Of a stretch of DNA of 14,839 bases, positions 1 to 6,716 are shown in pieces. The first letter of the stretch is position 1. Every line of letters begins with the position of its first letter. The stretch is from Candidatus Methanovirga meridionalis (lineage in GTDB: Archaea > Methanobacteriota > Methanobacteria > Methanobacteriales > Methanobacteriaceae): the NCBI GenBank assembly GCA_031289325.1, contig JAITPS010000095.1, positions 1 to 14,839 of the forward strand, given 5' to 3'. Below the pieces are notes generated by a model. It saw only the letters and a list, made by a program, of their open reading frames with translations. It was not told where the DNA came from and ran no database searches. The position numbers and the translations under genes were made by a program.

Positions 1-343
1 AATAAAATATAATTATTAAATTTTTAATTAAAAAAATTATAGTTATTATTTTTAAAAATAAAGAAATAAAAATTATTATTTAAAAAATTAATTTAATTTC
101 AATTTGAAATTTTTAAAAATAAGATATTTAAAAATAATGATTAATTACAAACATTTTTTACATCACTATAATTACAAAATAATTACAAAATAATTACAAA
201 ATAAAATATTAAATAAAATATTAAATAAAATATTAAATAAAAATCTTCTATTGTATTGTTTAGTAAATTAAGATTGTCTAAATTGACATTGTAAATTACA
301 AACATAGTATTATATAAAATAAACCAATCCAAAGGTGCAATAA
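1..343. other. A+T-rich intergenic region upstream of the CBS gene
   Basis: No gene is supported here. The stretch is almost entirely A and T. It holds two adjacent sets of triplicated short repeats (170-238, listed separately). It also holds a 29-bp block at 90-118 that recurs with one mismatch at 5094-5122. An A+T-rich TATATAAAAT-like box lies at about 311-320, but it is too close to the start codon for a normal leader, so I do not call a promoter. The only open frame, on the minus strand at 183-410, is made of low-complexity repeat codons. Confidence 0.7.
170..238. repeat. Two adjacent tandem triplications (11 bp x3, 12 bp x3)
   Basis: AATTACAAAAT occurs three times head to tail at 170-180, 181-191 and 192-202. 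It is followed directly by three perfect copies of AAAATATTAAAT at 203-214, 215-226 and 227-238. All copies are exact. They look like replication-slippage arrays in noncoding DNA, ending about 105 bp before the CBS gene start. No function is evident. Confidence 0.9.
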
Positions 344-1240
344 ATGAGTGATTCAAATGATAACAAAGAAAGAGAGATAATGAATTTAGCAAATAAGGGG
401 ATAATATCAATTCCTCAAACTACAAATATTAAAGATGCTGTTACTACCATGGTTAAAGAAAAATTTAGAAGATTGCCAATAACAGATCCAGGTTCAGGCA
501 AATTACTTGGAATACTAACTTCAATGGATGTTATAAGTTTTTTAGGGGGTGGAAATAAATATAACTTAATGGCTGAAAAACATAAGGATAACTTCTTATC
601 AGCCATTAATGAATCAGTTAGAAAAATAATGTCAACAGATGTTAAACATATTACTACTGAATATTCTGTGAAAGACACATTAGAGTACATGGTTAAAGAA
701 AAAGCAGGTGCTGTCCCAATTTTAAATGAAGAAGAAAGAATTGTGGGTATGGTTGCTGAAAGAGATTTCATTTTAGCAATGGCTGAAGTTTTCACAGATG
801 AAGTAATTCAAGATGTAATGACAGCAAAATTAAAATTAATAACTACCACTCCAGGAACACCAATAGAAGGTGTTTCAAAAATAATGGTTAGAAACAGTCT
901 TAGAAGACTTCCAATTGTTGGTAAAGAAAAAGATATACCTAAAATTAATGATGAAAAATTAGTTGGAATATTGACTTCAACAGATCTTTTAAGGTTCCTT
1001 GGAGATAGTAATTTATTTAATACTTTATCATCAAACAGTACCTTAGAAATTTTGAATTCTAAAGTTTCTGATTTCATGATCCCTGATGTTTTAACTGCTG
1101 AACCATTAACAAAAGTTAGAGATCTATGCGAATTTTTCATTGCAAATAATATTGGTGGGATTCCTATTGTTAAAGATAAAGAATTATTAGGAATAATCAC
1201 TGAAAGGGATATTTTAGAAGTTATTTATAATAATAGCTAA
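344..1240 (+). CDS. Protein with four CBS domains
   Basis: A 298-residue soluble protein made almost entirely of CBS domains, at roughly residues 19-68, 96-148, 158-220 and 246-295. Two Bateman pairs are therefore expected. Each repeat ends in the typical ligand-contact motif: GILTSMD (56-62), GMVAERD (135-141), GILTSTD (208-214) and GIITERD (283-289). CBS pairs usually bind adenine nucleotides or S-adenosylmethionine and act as sensors. No catalytic, membrane or DNA-binding domain is fused here, so partner and ligand are unknown. The ATG at 344 is preceded by AGGTG at 333-337 with a 6-nt spacer, which supports this start. The gene ends in a palindrome plus T-run that may terminate transcription. 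Domain assignment is secure; the cellular role is open. Confidence 0.93.
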   Translation: MSDSNDNKEREIMNLANKGIISIPQTTNIKDAVTTMVKEKFRRLPITDPGSGKLLGILTSMDVISFLGGGNKYNLMAEKHKDNFLSAINESVRKIMSTDVKHITTEYSVKDTLEYMVKEKAGAVPILNEEERIVGMVAERDFILAMAEVFTDEVIQDVMTAKLKLITTTPGTPIEGVSKIMVRNSLRRLPIVGKEKDIPKINDEKLVGILTSTDLLRFLGDSNLFNTLSSNSTLEILNSKVSDFMIPDVLTAEPLTKVRDLCEFFIANNIGGIPIVKDKELLGIITERDILEVIYNNS

Positions 1241-1252
1241 ATAGCTATTTTT
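1239..1252 (+). terminator. Palindrome AAATAGCTATTT plus T-run at the CBS gene end
   Basis: A perfect 12-bp palindrome begins at the last bases of the TAA stop codon and runs into five Ts. The identical 12-mer with a T-run recurs at the end of the next plus-strand gene (1728-1742). That repetition suggests a 3'-end signal. Archaeal termination mainly needs the U-tract, so the palindrome's role is inferred. Confidence 0.45.
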
Positions 1253-1258
1253 AGAAAG

Positions 1259-1319
1259 TTTTTGATTATAAATATTAAAATTCTTGATATTATGTTAATC
1301 AAAAATTTTAACATAATAT
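1259..1319 (+). promoter_or_regulatory. Two overlapping inverted repeats upstream of the CMD-family gene
   Basis: TTTTTGATTA (1259-1268) is the exact inverse of TAATCAAAAA (1296-1305). ATATTATGTTAA (1287-1298) is the exact inverse of TTAACATAATAT (1308-1319), with a 9-nt spacer. The right arm of the first repeat shares 1296-1298 with the left arm of the second, so in RNA the two hairpins would exclude each other. In DNA the second repeat could be a dimer operator; it ends 27 nt before the start codon of the following gene. Seen in sequence; function inferred. Confidence 0.45.
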
Positions 1320-1334
1320 TTTATTGCCATTATC

Positions 1335-1340
1335 AAGGTG
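1335..1340 (+). promoter_or_regulatory. Ribosome binding site deciding the CMD-family start
   Basis: AAGGTG lies 6 nt before the ATG at 1347. An in-frame GTG at 1338 sits inside this site and is therefore not a credible start. Confidence 0.75.
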
Positions 1341-1346
1341 TTTATA

Positions 1347-1733
1347 ATGTCTGATAGATTTGAAAAAGGTATGAAAATACTTAAAATCACAAATAAAGAG
1401 ACTATTGAGCAAATGTTTGATGAGTTGAAAGATATATCTCCTGATTTAGGCAGATTTGTAGTGGAATTTCCATACTCTGAAATATATACTCGTGATGGCT
1501 TAGATTTAAAAACAAGAGAATTAATAACTGTTGCTGCATTAACAGCTATGGGGACTGCTCCAACCCAATTAGAACATCATATCAGTGCTGCATTAAATGT
1601 GGATAATTCTCCAAAAGAAATTGTAGAAGCTATTATGCAAATGTCTGCTTATGCTGGATTTCCAGCTGCAATAAATGGAATTAATATTGCTAAGAATGTT
1701 TTTAAAGAGAAAGGATTGCTTCCAGTTAAATAG
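1347..1733 (+). CDS. Carboxymuconolactone decarboxylase-family protein
   Basis: A 128-residue protein of the CMD/AhpD-like fold, a small all-helical family that forms oligomers. The signature stretch runs from DLKTRELITVAALTA (about 51-65) through QLEHHISAALN (about 74-84) to a helix with AYAGFPAAINGI. The AhpD-type CxxC redox pair is absent, so a peroxidase role is unlikely. The histidine-bearing segment resembles the gamma-carboxymuconolactone decarboxylase subgroup. Methanogens have no known muconolactone pathway, so the substrate is unknown. The ATG at 1347 is chosen because AAGGTG sits 6 nt upstream. It lies 106 bp after the CBS gene on the same strand, but inverted repeats in the gap suggest separate control. 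It converges with the TatD-family gene, whose stop is only 7 bp away. Confidence 0.88.
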   Translation: MSDRFEKGMKILKITNKETIEQMFDELKDISPDLGRFVVEFPYSEIYTRDGLDLKTRELITVAALTAMGTAPTQLEHHISAALNVDNSPKEIVEAIMQMSAYAGFPAAINGINIAKNVFKEKGLLPVK

Positions 1734-1742
1734 CTATTTTTT
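1728..1742 (+). terminator. Palindrome AAATAGCTATTT plus T-run at the CMD-family gene end
   Basis: The same 12-bp palindrome seen at the CBS gene end spans the TAG stop codon here and is followed by a run of six Ts (1737-1742). The T-run reaches into the stop codon of the converging TatD-family gene, so the two transcripts end face to face. Confidence 0.45.
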
Positions 1743-2499
1743 AAATATTGAATACTTTTTTTGCATTATCCTCTGTGGTTTTATTTACTACAGAAAAATC
1801 TATTTCTTTAATCTCTGCAATTTTATCAATAACTAACTTAACAGATGATGGTTCATTTCTTTCTCCTCTAATTGGATGGAGATAGGGGCTGTCTGTTTCA
1901 GTTAATATATTTTCTAATGAAATTTCAGTGAAAAGTTCCTGATGTTTCTTTGAATAGCTAATCATTCCAGAAGCAGACATATAATACCCCATATCCTCTA
2001 TTTTTTTAGCTGTTTTTAAACTACCACTATAACAATGGAATATTACATTTGGAATAGCTTTAAATTGACTTACTATATTAAATGCTTTCTTTTCAGCATC
2101 CCTACAATGAATTAAAACCTGTTTTTGATGTTCATTAGCAAAATCACAAAACTTTTTAAAAATATCTATTTGCCTATCTCTTTGAAATTTATCTTTAACA
2201 TGAAAAAAATCCATTCCAACCTCACCAACAGCTACAATTTCATCAAGGTGTTCATTTAATTGTAATAAAACACTATCTAAATTTTCATTACTCATATTAG
2301 CAGATTGAAGAGGATGAAAACCAAATGAAGGATAAATAAAGTCTTTATAATCTTTTGAAAGCTGTAAAGCTTTAATATTTCCTTCAAAAGTTGTTCCTGA
2401 ATTTATAAGAGCTGTTAAATTTTTTTTTGCTCTTTTTATAACCTCGTCTCTATCTTTATCAAAGTCTTCAAAGTCTAAATGACAATGTGTATCTATCAT
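1741..2499 (-). CDS. TatD-family metal-dependent hydrolase
   Basis: A 252-residue TIM-barrel hydrolase of the TatD family, which in bacteria and eukaryotes are metal-dependent deoxyribonucleases. Metal ligands are in place: H5 and H7 in THCHLD, E93 in VGEVGMDF, H131 in VLIHCRD, H155 in VIFHCYSG and D203 in TETDSPYL. The RGERNEP stretch (211-217) typical of the family is also present. The length is normal. I start at the ATG at 2499, giving MIDTHCHLDF, the usual family N-terminus. A TTG four codons upstream is possible, but neither has a strong ribosome binding site, only GGAT 6 nt before the ATG. It follows uppS by 40 nt on the same strand and is probably co-transcribed. The in vivo substrate is not known. 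Confidence 0.92.
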   Translation of the reverse strand: MIDTHCHLDFEDFDKDRDEVIKRAKKNLTALINSGTTFEGNIKALQLSKDYKDFIYPSFGFHPLQSANMSNENLDSVLLQLNEHLDEIVAVGEVGMDFFHVKDKFQRDRQIDIFKKFCDFANEHQKQVLIHCRDAEKKAFNIVSQFKAIPNVIFHCYSGSLKTAKKIEDMGYYMSASGMISYSKKHQELFTEISLENILTETDSPYLHPIRGERNEPSSVKLVIDKIAEIKEIDFSVVNKTTEDNAKKVFNI

Positions 2500-2539
2500 A
2501 TTTTTATCCAATTAAAATTTTCTTTATAAAATAAATGTT

Positions 2540-3307
2540 TCAAGTCCCAAATCTTCTTTCTCTTTCTTGATATGAACGTATAGCTCTTAAAAAATCTACT
2601 TTTCTAAGTTCAGGCCATAAACTATCACAAAAATAAAGTTCAGAGTATGATGACTGCCATAATAAGAATCCACTGAGACGTTCCTCCCCACTTGTTCTTA
2701 TAATTAAATTAGGATCATCCAACCCTGCAGTATAAAGATTTTTATTTACAAGATTTTCATCAATATCATCAATACTTATTTTACCATCTTTAAATTCATC
2801 AACAATCTTTTTTATTGCATCTACAATTTCTAATCTTCCATCGTATCCAATAGCTAAATTGAATAATCGTTTATTATACATTGCTGTTGATTCCTCTGCT
2901 TTTCTAATAGATTCTTTTACTTCATCAGGTAAAAGGTCTATTCTACCAACAACTTTAACCTTAACTTCGTTTTTATGGATTTTTTCATGAGAAACAATTC
3001 TTTTAAAGTTTTTATTAAATAAGGACATTAATCCATCAACTTCATCTTTAGGTCTATTAAAATTTTCAGTAGAGAATGCATAAGCGGTTACAATCTCTAT
3101 TCCTAAATCAATACTCCAATCTAAAACTTTTTCTAAGGTATCAACACCAAATTCATGACCTTTTAGAACATCAAGATTGCCCTGTATCTTGGAAAATCTT
3201 CTATTTCCATCCATGATTAAAGCAATATGCTTTGGCATGTTTTTGGGATTTAACTTTTTTGAAATATGCCATTCATAAAGTTGATATATTAATTGTAATA
3301 AACCCAA
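2540..3307 (-). CDS. uppS: Archaeal polyprenyl diphosphate synthase UppS (cis-prenyltransferase)
   Basis: A 255-residue cis-prenyltransferase. It adds isopentenyl units in cis to an allylic primer, in archaea normally geranylgeranyl diphosphate, to make the long prenyl diphosphate that becomes the carrier lipid for envelope glycans. All family regions are seen: [11 protein letters not shown] (27-37) with catalytic D33, GHEFG (50-54), the [13 protein letters not shown] stretch (74-86), LAIGYDGR (151-158), and [10 protein letters not shown] (204-213) with the diphosphate-binding R204, R210 and S212. SELYF with the metal-linked E223 follows. The start is TTG at 3307, set by GGGAGG at 3317-3322 with a 9-nt spacer. 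The nearby ATG at 3324 is out of frame. A TATA-like CTATATTTTA in the 149-bp gap to rps8e suggests its own promoter. It precedes the TatD-family gene. Confidence 0.94.
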   Translation of the reverse strand: MGLLQLIYQLYEWHISKKLNPKNMPKHIALIMDGNRRFSKIQGNLDVLKGHEFGVDTLEKVLDWSIDLGIEIVTAYAFSTENFNRPKDEVDGLMSLFNKNFKRIVSHEKIHKNEVKVKVVGRIDLLPDEVKESIRKAEESTAMYNKRLFNLAIGYDGRLEIVDAIKKIVDEFKDGKISIDDIDENLVNKNLYTAGLDDPNLIIRTSGEERLSGFLLWQSSYSELYFCDSLWPELRKVDFLRAIRSYQERERRFGT

Positions 3308-3316
3308 TTTATTTTT

Positions 3317-3322
3317 CCTCCC
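3317..3322 (-). promoter_or_regulatory. Shine-Dalgarno GGGAGG before the TTG start of uppS
   Basis: Read on the minus strand, GGGAGG lies 9 nt upstream of TTG 3307. It is the only strong site near the N-terminus of the conserved region and so decides the non-ATG start. Confidence 0.75.
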
Positions 3323-3456
3323 ATATTTTATTCTTTAAATATAATAAAGATTAATTAAAATATAGAAAATTAAAAAAAGTAAATCCTAATTAAAACAAAG
3401 TTTAATTTATGATGATGAATAATTTAGAAAAGGAGAGATTAAATAAAAAATTAGTA

Positions 3457-3843
3457 TTATTCTTCAGACAATAGAACACCGTTAATAACACCGTCTTGTC
3501 CAGGTCGTGAAGTAATTTTTGCTTTTCCACGTTCAGTTTCAACAACAGCACCTTTTGTAATAATGTTACGCCTAACATAGTTAGGATTAGCTTGATTTTC
3601 AACAACATTTAAAATTTCTAATTTTTCAGCTTTGTTGTTATCTGGATTGATTAAATTAATTTCATTGCCTAAAGCTAATCTTAGTTTTTCATTACCTCCA
3701 CGAACTCTTATCTTTCTTAATTTTTTCTCTCCTATTCTTGTTTCAGTAGGTTCTCTTCCTAATTCAAATTTTTTCTTCCCACGACTTGCTACATTTCTTC
3801 CACCAGATGGACTTCTTTTAGATTTTCCTTGAAAAATTGCCAT
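3457..3843 (-). CDS. rps8e: 30S ribosomal protein S8e
   Basis: A 128-residue ribosomal protein of the archaeal/eukaryotic S8e family, absent from bacteria. The N-terminal MAIFQGKSKRSPSGGR and the RGKKKFELGREPTETRIG segment that follows are hallmarks: a basic, glycine-rich tail that binds 16S rRNA, then a compact beta domain. The length is typical for archaea, where the protein is much shorter than in eukaryotes. The ATG at 3843 has GGAGTGA at 3848-3854, 4 nt upstream. The gene stands first in its minus-strand group with over 1.5 kb of noncoding DNA before it, so it must have its own promoter. The ~120-nt leader holds two short stem-loops (listed separately). Confidence 0.96.
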   Translation of the reverse strand: MAIFQGKSKRSPSGGRNVASRGKKKFELGREPTETRIGEKKLRKIRVRGGNEKLRLALGNEINLINPDNNKAEKLEILNVVENQANPNYVRRNIITKGAVVETERGKAKITSRPGQDGVINGVLLSEE

Positions 3844-3916
3844 TATTTCACTCCAATAATTTTTAGTAATTAATATTAATTAATTCATTTTCTTTTTACA
3901 TTCCCATTTTCTTTAA

Positions 3917-3959
3917 TGAAATTTTTTATTTCACCTAAAAAAGCGAAGTTTTTATTTAG
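3917..3959 (-). promoter_or_regulatory. Stem-loops in the rps8e leader
   Basis: TGAAAT (3917-3922) pairs with ATTTCA (3928-3933) around five bases. Immediately beside it, CTAAAAAA and TTTTTATTTAG flank a GCGAAG core at 3943-3948. Both lie 75-115 nt upstream of rps8e. They could form in its leader RNA or mark the upstream boundary of the promoter. The sequence shows the symmetry; function is a guess. Confidence 0.25.
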
Positions 3960-4248
3960 TTTAAAAATATTTTAACTTTTATTAAAATATTATAATTTTC
4001 AAAATTATCTAATATATTCTATTAATTCATAATTCAATATTTTATTTTATTTATTTTTTAAAAATAATAATTTTAACTTAAAAAAAACAGATTTTAATAA
4101 AATTAGAACCAATGATTTTCACAAAAATTTAAGTTTCATACTATAATTAATTTTGTATATCTATTAATTATAATGTATTCATTAATTTAATAATATTTTA
4201 TTATTAAAAATATTTTATTAAAATATCTTATTATTATATATTCAATTA

Positions 4249-4386
4249 ATGAAAAAGTTCTTAAATTTTGAAATAATGTATTTTTTATTAAATTATTTAA
4301 TTTTAACTATTATTTCATGAAAATTTATAATTTTAAATTTTAAATAATATAAATTTATTTTAATTAATATAACTAATTTTAAATTA
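4249..4386 (+). repeat. Dispersed element, copy A (truncated at its 3' end)
   Basis: First of two head-to-tail copies with a 146-bp period; copy A matches copy B nearly base for base across about 138 bp. It begins ATGAAAAAGTTCTTAAATTT. The first 24 codons form an open frame ending in TGA (4249-4320). The A/B differences in this stretch are substitutions only, so the frame keeps its length. It lacks the last ~30 bp present in copies B and C. Confidence 0.85.
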
Positions 4387-4394
4387 TAGTCTTA

Positions 4395-4569
4395 ATGGAA
4401 AAGTTCTTAAATTTTGAAATGATAATTTTTTTATTAAATTATTTAATTTTAGCTATTATTTCATGAAAATTTATAATTTTAAATTTTAAATAATATAAAT
4501 TTATTTTAATTAATATAAATAATTTTAAATTAATATTTTTTAATAATATCTATTTTTAAAAAAGTTATT
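4395..4569 (+). repeat. Dispersed element, copy B (full length)
   Basis: About 175 bp, from ATGGAAAAGTTCTTAAATTT to TTTTTAAAAAAGTTATT. The same sequence, inverted and about nine-tenths identical by eye, is copy C at 7522-7697. Their left and right ends coincide, so these are probably the true element boundaries. There are no terminal inverted repeats, no obvious target duplication and no transposase frame. A 23-codon frame starts at its first base and stops at 4464-4466. The most conserved part lies downstream of that frame. Confidence 0.88.
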
Positions 4570-5015
4570 TATTAAGAACTTTATCAAACCAACTATATAT
4601 TAATTTTTTAGCTTTTAGAACTTTTCTAAAATAAAATAATTATATTCTGTGAAGTAATGTTTTTAAGTAATTAAATTTTTAAACAGATGCAATACAATTT
4701 AATTTAATTAATTATTAAATTTGAATTACTTTAAATTCATAATATTATAATAACTCATATTTAAATAATATTTTTAAAAATAAATAAATAATTTTATACA
4801 ATATCATTAATGTCTTAGAATATAAAATAAAATTAATAATAAAACAATAAATTACATACTTAAAAAATAGTATATTTAAATTATAATATTAAAATATAAG
4901 TTTTATATTATATATAAACTTATACTTAAAAAACAATGCTGTCAACTTAAGAATTTTTGATTAAAATTTTTACTAAAATATTATTTATAAAAGCTCTGTT
5001 TTTAATTTCAATCCA

Positions 5016-5100
5016 AATTTAAAAAAATAATTTAAAAAAATAATTTAAAAAAATAATTTAAAAAAATAATTTAAAAAAATAATTTAAAAAAATAATTTAA
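5016..5100. repeat. Perfect 13-bp tandem array, six copies
   Basis: AATTTAAAAAAAT is repeated six times without a mismatch at 5016-5093, followed by a partial copy to 5100. Perfect identity implies recent slippage or homogenisation. The copy number is likely to vary between strains. It ends at a 29-bp block shared with 90-118. Confidence 0.95.
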
Positions 5101-5122
5101 TTTTAATTTGAAATTTTTAAAA

Positions 5123-5195
5123 GTGGAGAATTCATTCTCTTAAGCTGAAATAAATTTTCAGCGACAATGTTCAAATCTTTACGGATAAGTTTTAT
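5123..5195 (+). ncRNA. Candidate structured RNA with two hairpins
   Basis: A pocket of higher G+C in an otherwise A/T desert. GAGAA (5126-5130) pairs with TTCTC (5135-5139) over a 4-nt loop. GCTGAAA (5144-5150) pairs with TTTCAGC (5156-5162) over a 5-nt loop. ACAATGTTCAAATC follows, then a TTTTATTATT tract that could end a transcript. It does not fold as a tRNA, and no C/D-box pair is seen. It could be a small RNA or part of a long cfbD leader. Confidence 0.3.
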
Positions 5196-5484
5196 TATTA
5201 TTAACTTCAGATTGATATCAAAAATTTAACTGAAATCAAATTTTTATTTTAAAAAAACTTTAAAAAACAGAAAAAATTTTTAAAAATTAAGAAATTAGGC
5301 TAAAAAATTTCAGATCTTTAAAAAAACATGCTCTTTTTACATAGCCAAAAAATATTGAAAAACTTTAGGTAAAATAATTATTATTTAAGAACATAAATAT
5401 TGATAAAAACAATATTGTAAAGAATCAATAAAATAACTAAAAATATTATAAAATAACTAAATATTATAAAATAAGAGATAAAAA

Positions 5485-6594
5485 ATGCACCCAAGACCAA
5501 GTCCTATAGCGGCCTCACTTTATACATTGAGAGACCTTAATGCAGATGTTATAATTCTTCATGGTCCTCATGGATGTTGTTTTCGTACAGGACGCCTATT
5601 AGAAGAAGATGGTGTTAGAGTTTTAACAAGTGCTATGGCTGAAAACGATTTTGTTTTTGGTGCTGGTGAAAAACTTAAAGATGTTCTTAAAAAATCAGAA
5701 GAAATGTTTAAACCAGAATTAGTTGGGGTTGTTGGAACCTGTGCCAGTATGATTATAGGGGAAGACTTAAAAAGTGCAATAAAAGAAGCTAATATTAATG
5801 CTATTGTTCTGCCTGTTGAATCTCATGGTGGCTTTGGAGAAGGAGATAATACTGAAGGAGCAATACTTGTTTTAGAATCAGCAGTGAAATATGGAATTAT
5901 TGATAAGGAAGAATCTGATCGTCAAATTAAAATGCTGAAGTTAGCTACAAAAATTGAAAAAACACGAGGAATGGCTCAAGGAGAATATATTAAACCTTCG
6001 TATGGAGACAACAAAGAAAAAATAGCTAAAATAATTGTTGAAGCTATTAAAAATAATAAAAAGGTAGGATTTCTCCTAAATTCTAAAAAAGAAACTTCTT
6101 ATCTATTTTCAGATATATTAAATTTCAACTATAAAGAAATAAATCCTAATAATAAACCATTGATTGTTGCTAACTTAAATGATAATATAGGTCTTCCAAG
6201 AATAAGAAATCATGCAAGCAATATTGTTAAAGAATTGAAAGATAATGGAGTGGAAATAGATTATATTACTGGTGGTTTAGATGAATATCCAGTGACAGCA
6301 GACATTGCAGAAGAATATTTAAAAAATAAAAATCTTGATTTACTTGTGGTTGCTGGTGTTCCTCATGCTCTTAAAATTGAAAATTTAAATTTGAAATCAA
6401 TAGCTGTTACTGATGGACCACGACTTGTAGAACCACTTAGAAATTTAGGTTATGATTATGTGGTTGCTGAATTAGATGCCCATTCTAAAACTTTAGGCAT
6501 TGATAAAATAGTGGATTCTGATTTTGGAACTATGATTAAAACAATGATTAATTGGATAAATGAAGATTTAAACAATAATCAGGATAATATATAA
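5485..6594 (+). CDS. cfbD: Ni-sirohydrochlorin a,c-diamide reductive cyclase, catalytic subunit CfbD
   Basis: A 369-residue nitrogenase NifD-like protein. With its reductase CfbC it carries out the ATP-dependent six-electron reduction and ring closure of Ni-sirohydrochlorin a,c-diamide, a step of coenzyme F430 synthesis. The N-terminus [17 protein letters not shown] and [19 protein letters not shown] (26-44) are characteristic. C31, C32 and C86 (in [15 protein letters not shown]) are the visible candidates for iron-sulphur ligands, and [13 protein letters not shown] follows. It is far shorter than true NifD (about 480 residues), as expected for CfbD. No CfbC/NifH-like gene is in the window. 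The ATG at 5485 lacks a clear Shine-Dalgarno (only GAGA), but the family N-terminus begins here. This gene marks the organism as a methanogen or a relative using F430. Confidence 0.94.
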   Translation: MHPRPSPIAASLYTLRDLNADVIILHGPHGCCFRTGRLLEEDGVRVLTSAMAENDFVFGAGEKLKDVLKKSEEMFKPELVGVVGTCASMIIGEDLKSAIKEANINAIVLPVESHGGFGEGDNTEGAILVLESAVKYGIIDKEESDRQIKMLKLATKIEKTRGMAQGEYIKPSYGDNKEKIAKIIVEAIKNNKKVGFLLNSKKETSYLFSDILNFNYKEINPNNKPLIVANLNDNIGLPRIRNHASNIVKELKDNGVEIDYITGGLDEYPVTADIAEEYLKNKNLDLLVVAGVPHALKIENLNLKSIAVTDGPRLVEPLRNLGYDYVVAELDAHSKTLGIDKIVDSDFGTMIKTMINWINEDLNNNQDNI

Positions 6595-6626
6595 TTTATT
6601 ATGAAATTTATTTAACTTTATTATTT

Positions 6627-6686
6627 AGTAATTTTATTAAAAAAGTAGTAAATTTATTAAAAAAGTAGTAATTTTATTAAAAAAGT
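6627..6686. repeat. 20-bp tandem repeat, three copies, before hisH
   Basis: AGTAATTTTATTAAAAAAGT occurs at 6627-6646 and 6667-6686, with a one-base variant at 6647-6666. The array ends 15 bp before the hisH ribosome binding site and fills much of the cfbD-hisH gap. Confidence 0.92.
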
Positions 6687-6700
6687 GAAATGGAACTAAA

Positions 6701-6708
6701 AAGGTGAT
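6701..6708 (+). promoter_or_regulatory. Ribosome binding site deciding the hisH start
   Basis: AAGGTGAT lies 8 nt before the ATG at 6717. The in-frame TTG at 6708 overlaps it and is rejected as a start. Confidence 0.75.
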
Positions 6709-6716
6709 TGATAAAA

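Larger units (their letters stand above)
3844..5484. other. 1.6-kb noncoding region between rps8e and cfbD
   Basis: No protein gene of normal size is supported on either strand. The region holds: two stem-loops in the rps8e leader (3917-3959); two head-to-tail copies of a dispersed element (4249-4569); an 8-bp inverted repeat at 4896-4903/4916-4923; a perfect 13-bp tandem array (5016-5093); a less A+T-rich pocket with two hairpins (5123-5195); an inverted repeat AATATTG/CAATATT at 5396-5402/5410-5416; and a direct repeat (5431-5450 and 5451-5468) just before cfbD. No tRNA or rRNA is seen. Confidence 0.7.

Noticed and set aside
183..410. Minus-strand open frame of 75 codons
   Set aside because: It is built from the tandem repeats (repeated YLIFYLIF residues) and overlaps the 5' end of the CBS gene; no ribosome site or family features.
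415..1200. Minus-strand open frames opposite the CBS gene
   Set aside because: Antisense shadows of a gene with clear CBS motifs; low A+T third-position effects explain them.
1338..1346. GTG start for the CMD-family gene
   Set aside because: The codon is part of the ribosome binding site AAGGTG; ATG 1347 has correct spacing.
3402..3832. Open frames overlapping rps8e in other frames
   Set aside because: They overlap a strongly conserved ribosomal protein gene and show no features of their own.
4395..4569. Insertion sequence or MITE
   Set aside because: Ends are not inverted repeats, no target-site duplication is visible and no transposase is encoded; called only a dispersed repeat.
4896..4923. 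Inverted repeat ATAAGTTT/AAACTTAT as a terminator or operator
   Set aside because: No gene is close on either side and such short A/T symmetry is expected by chance in this composition.
5016..5100. CRISPR array
   Set aside because: The units are contiguous 13-mers without spacers; this is a simple tandem repeat.
5161..5190. tRNA-like GTTCAAATC (T-loop motif)
   Set aside because: The flanking bases do not form a T-stem, and no acceptor, D or anticodon arms can be built around it.
6708..6716. TTG start for hisH
   Set aside because: It overlaps the Shine-Dalgarno sequence, and the family N-terminus begins at ATG 6717.
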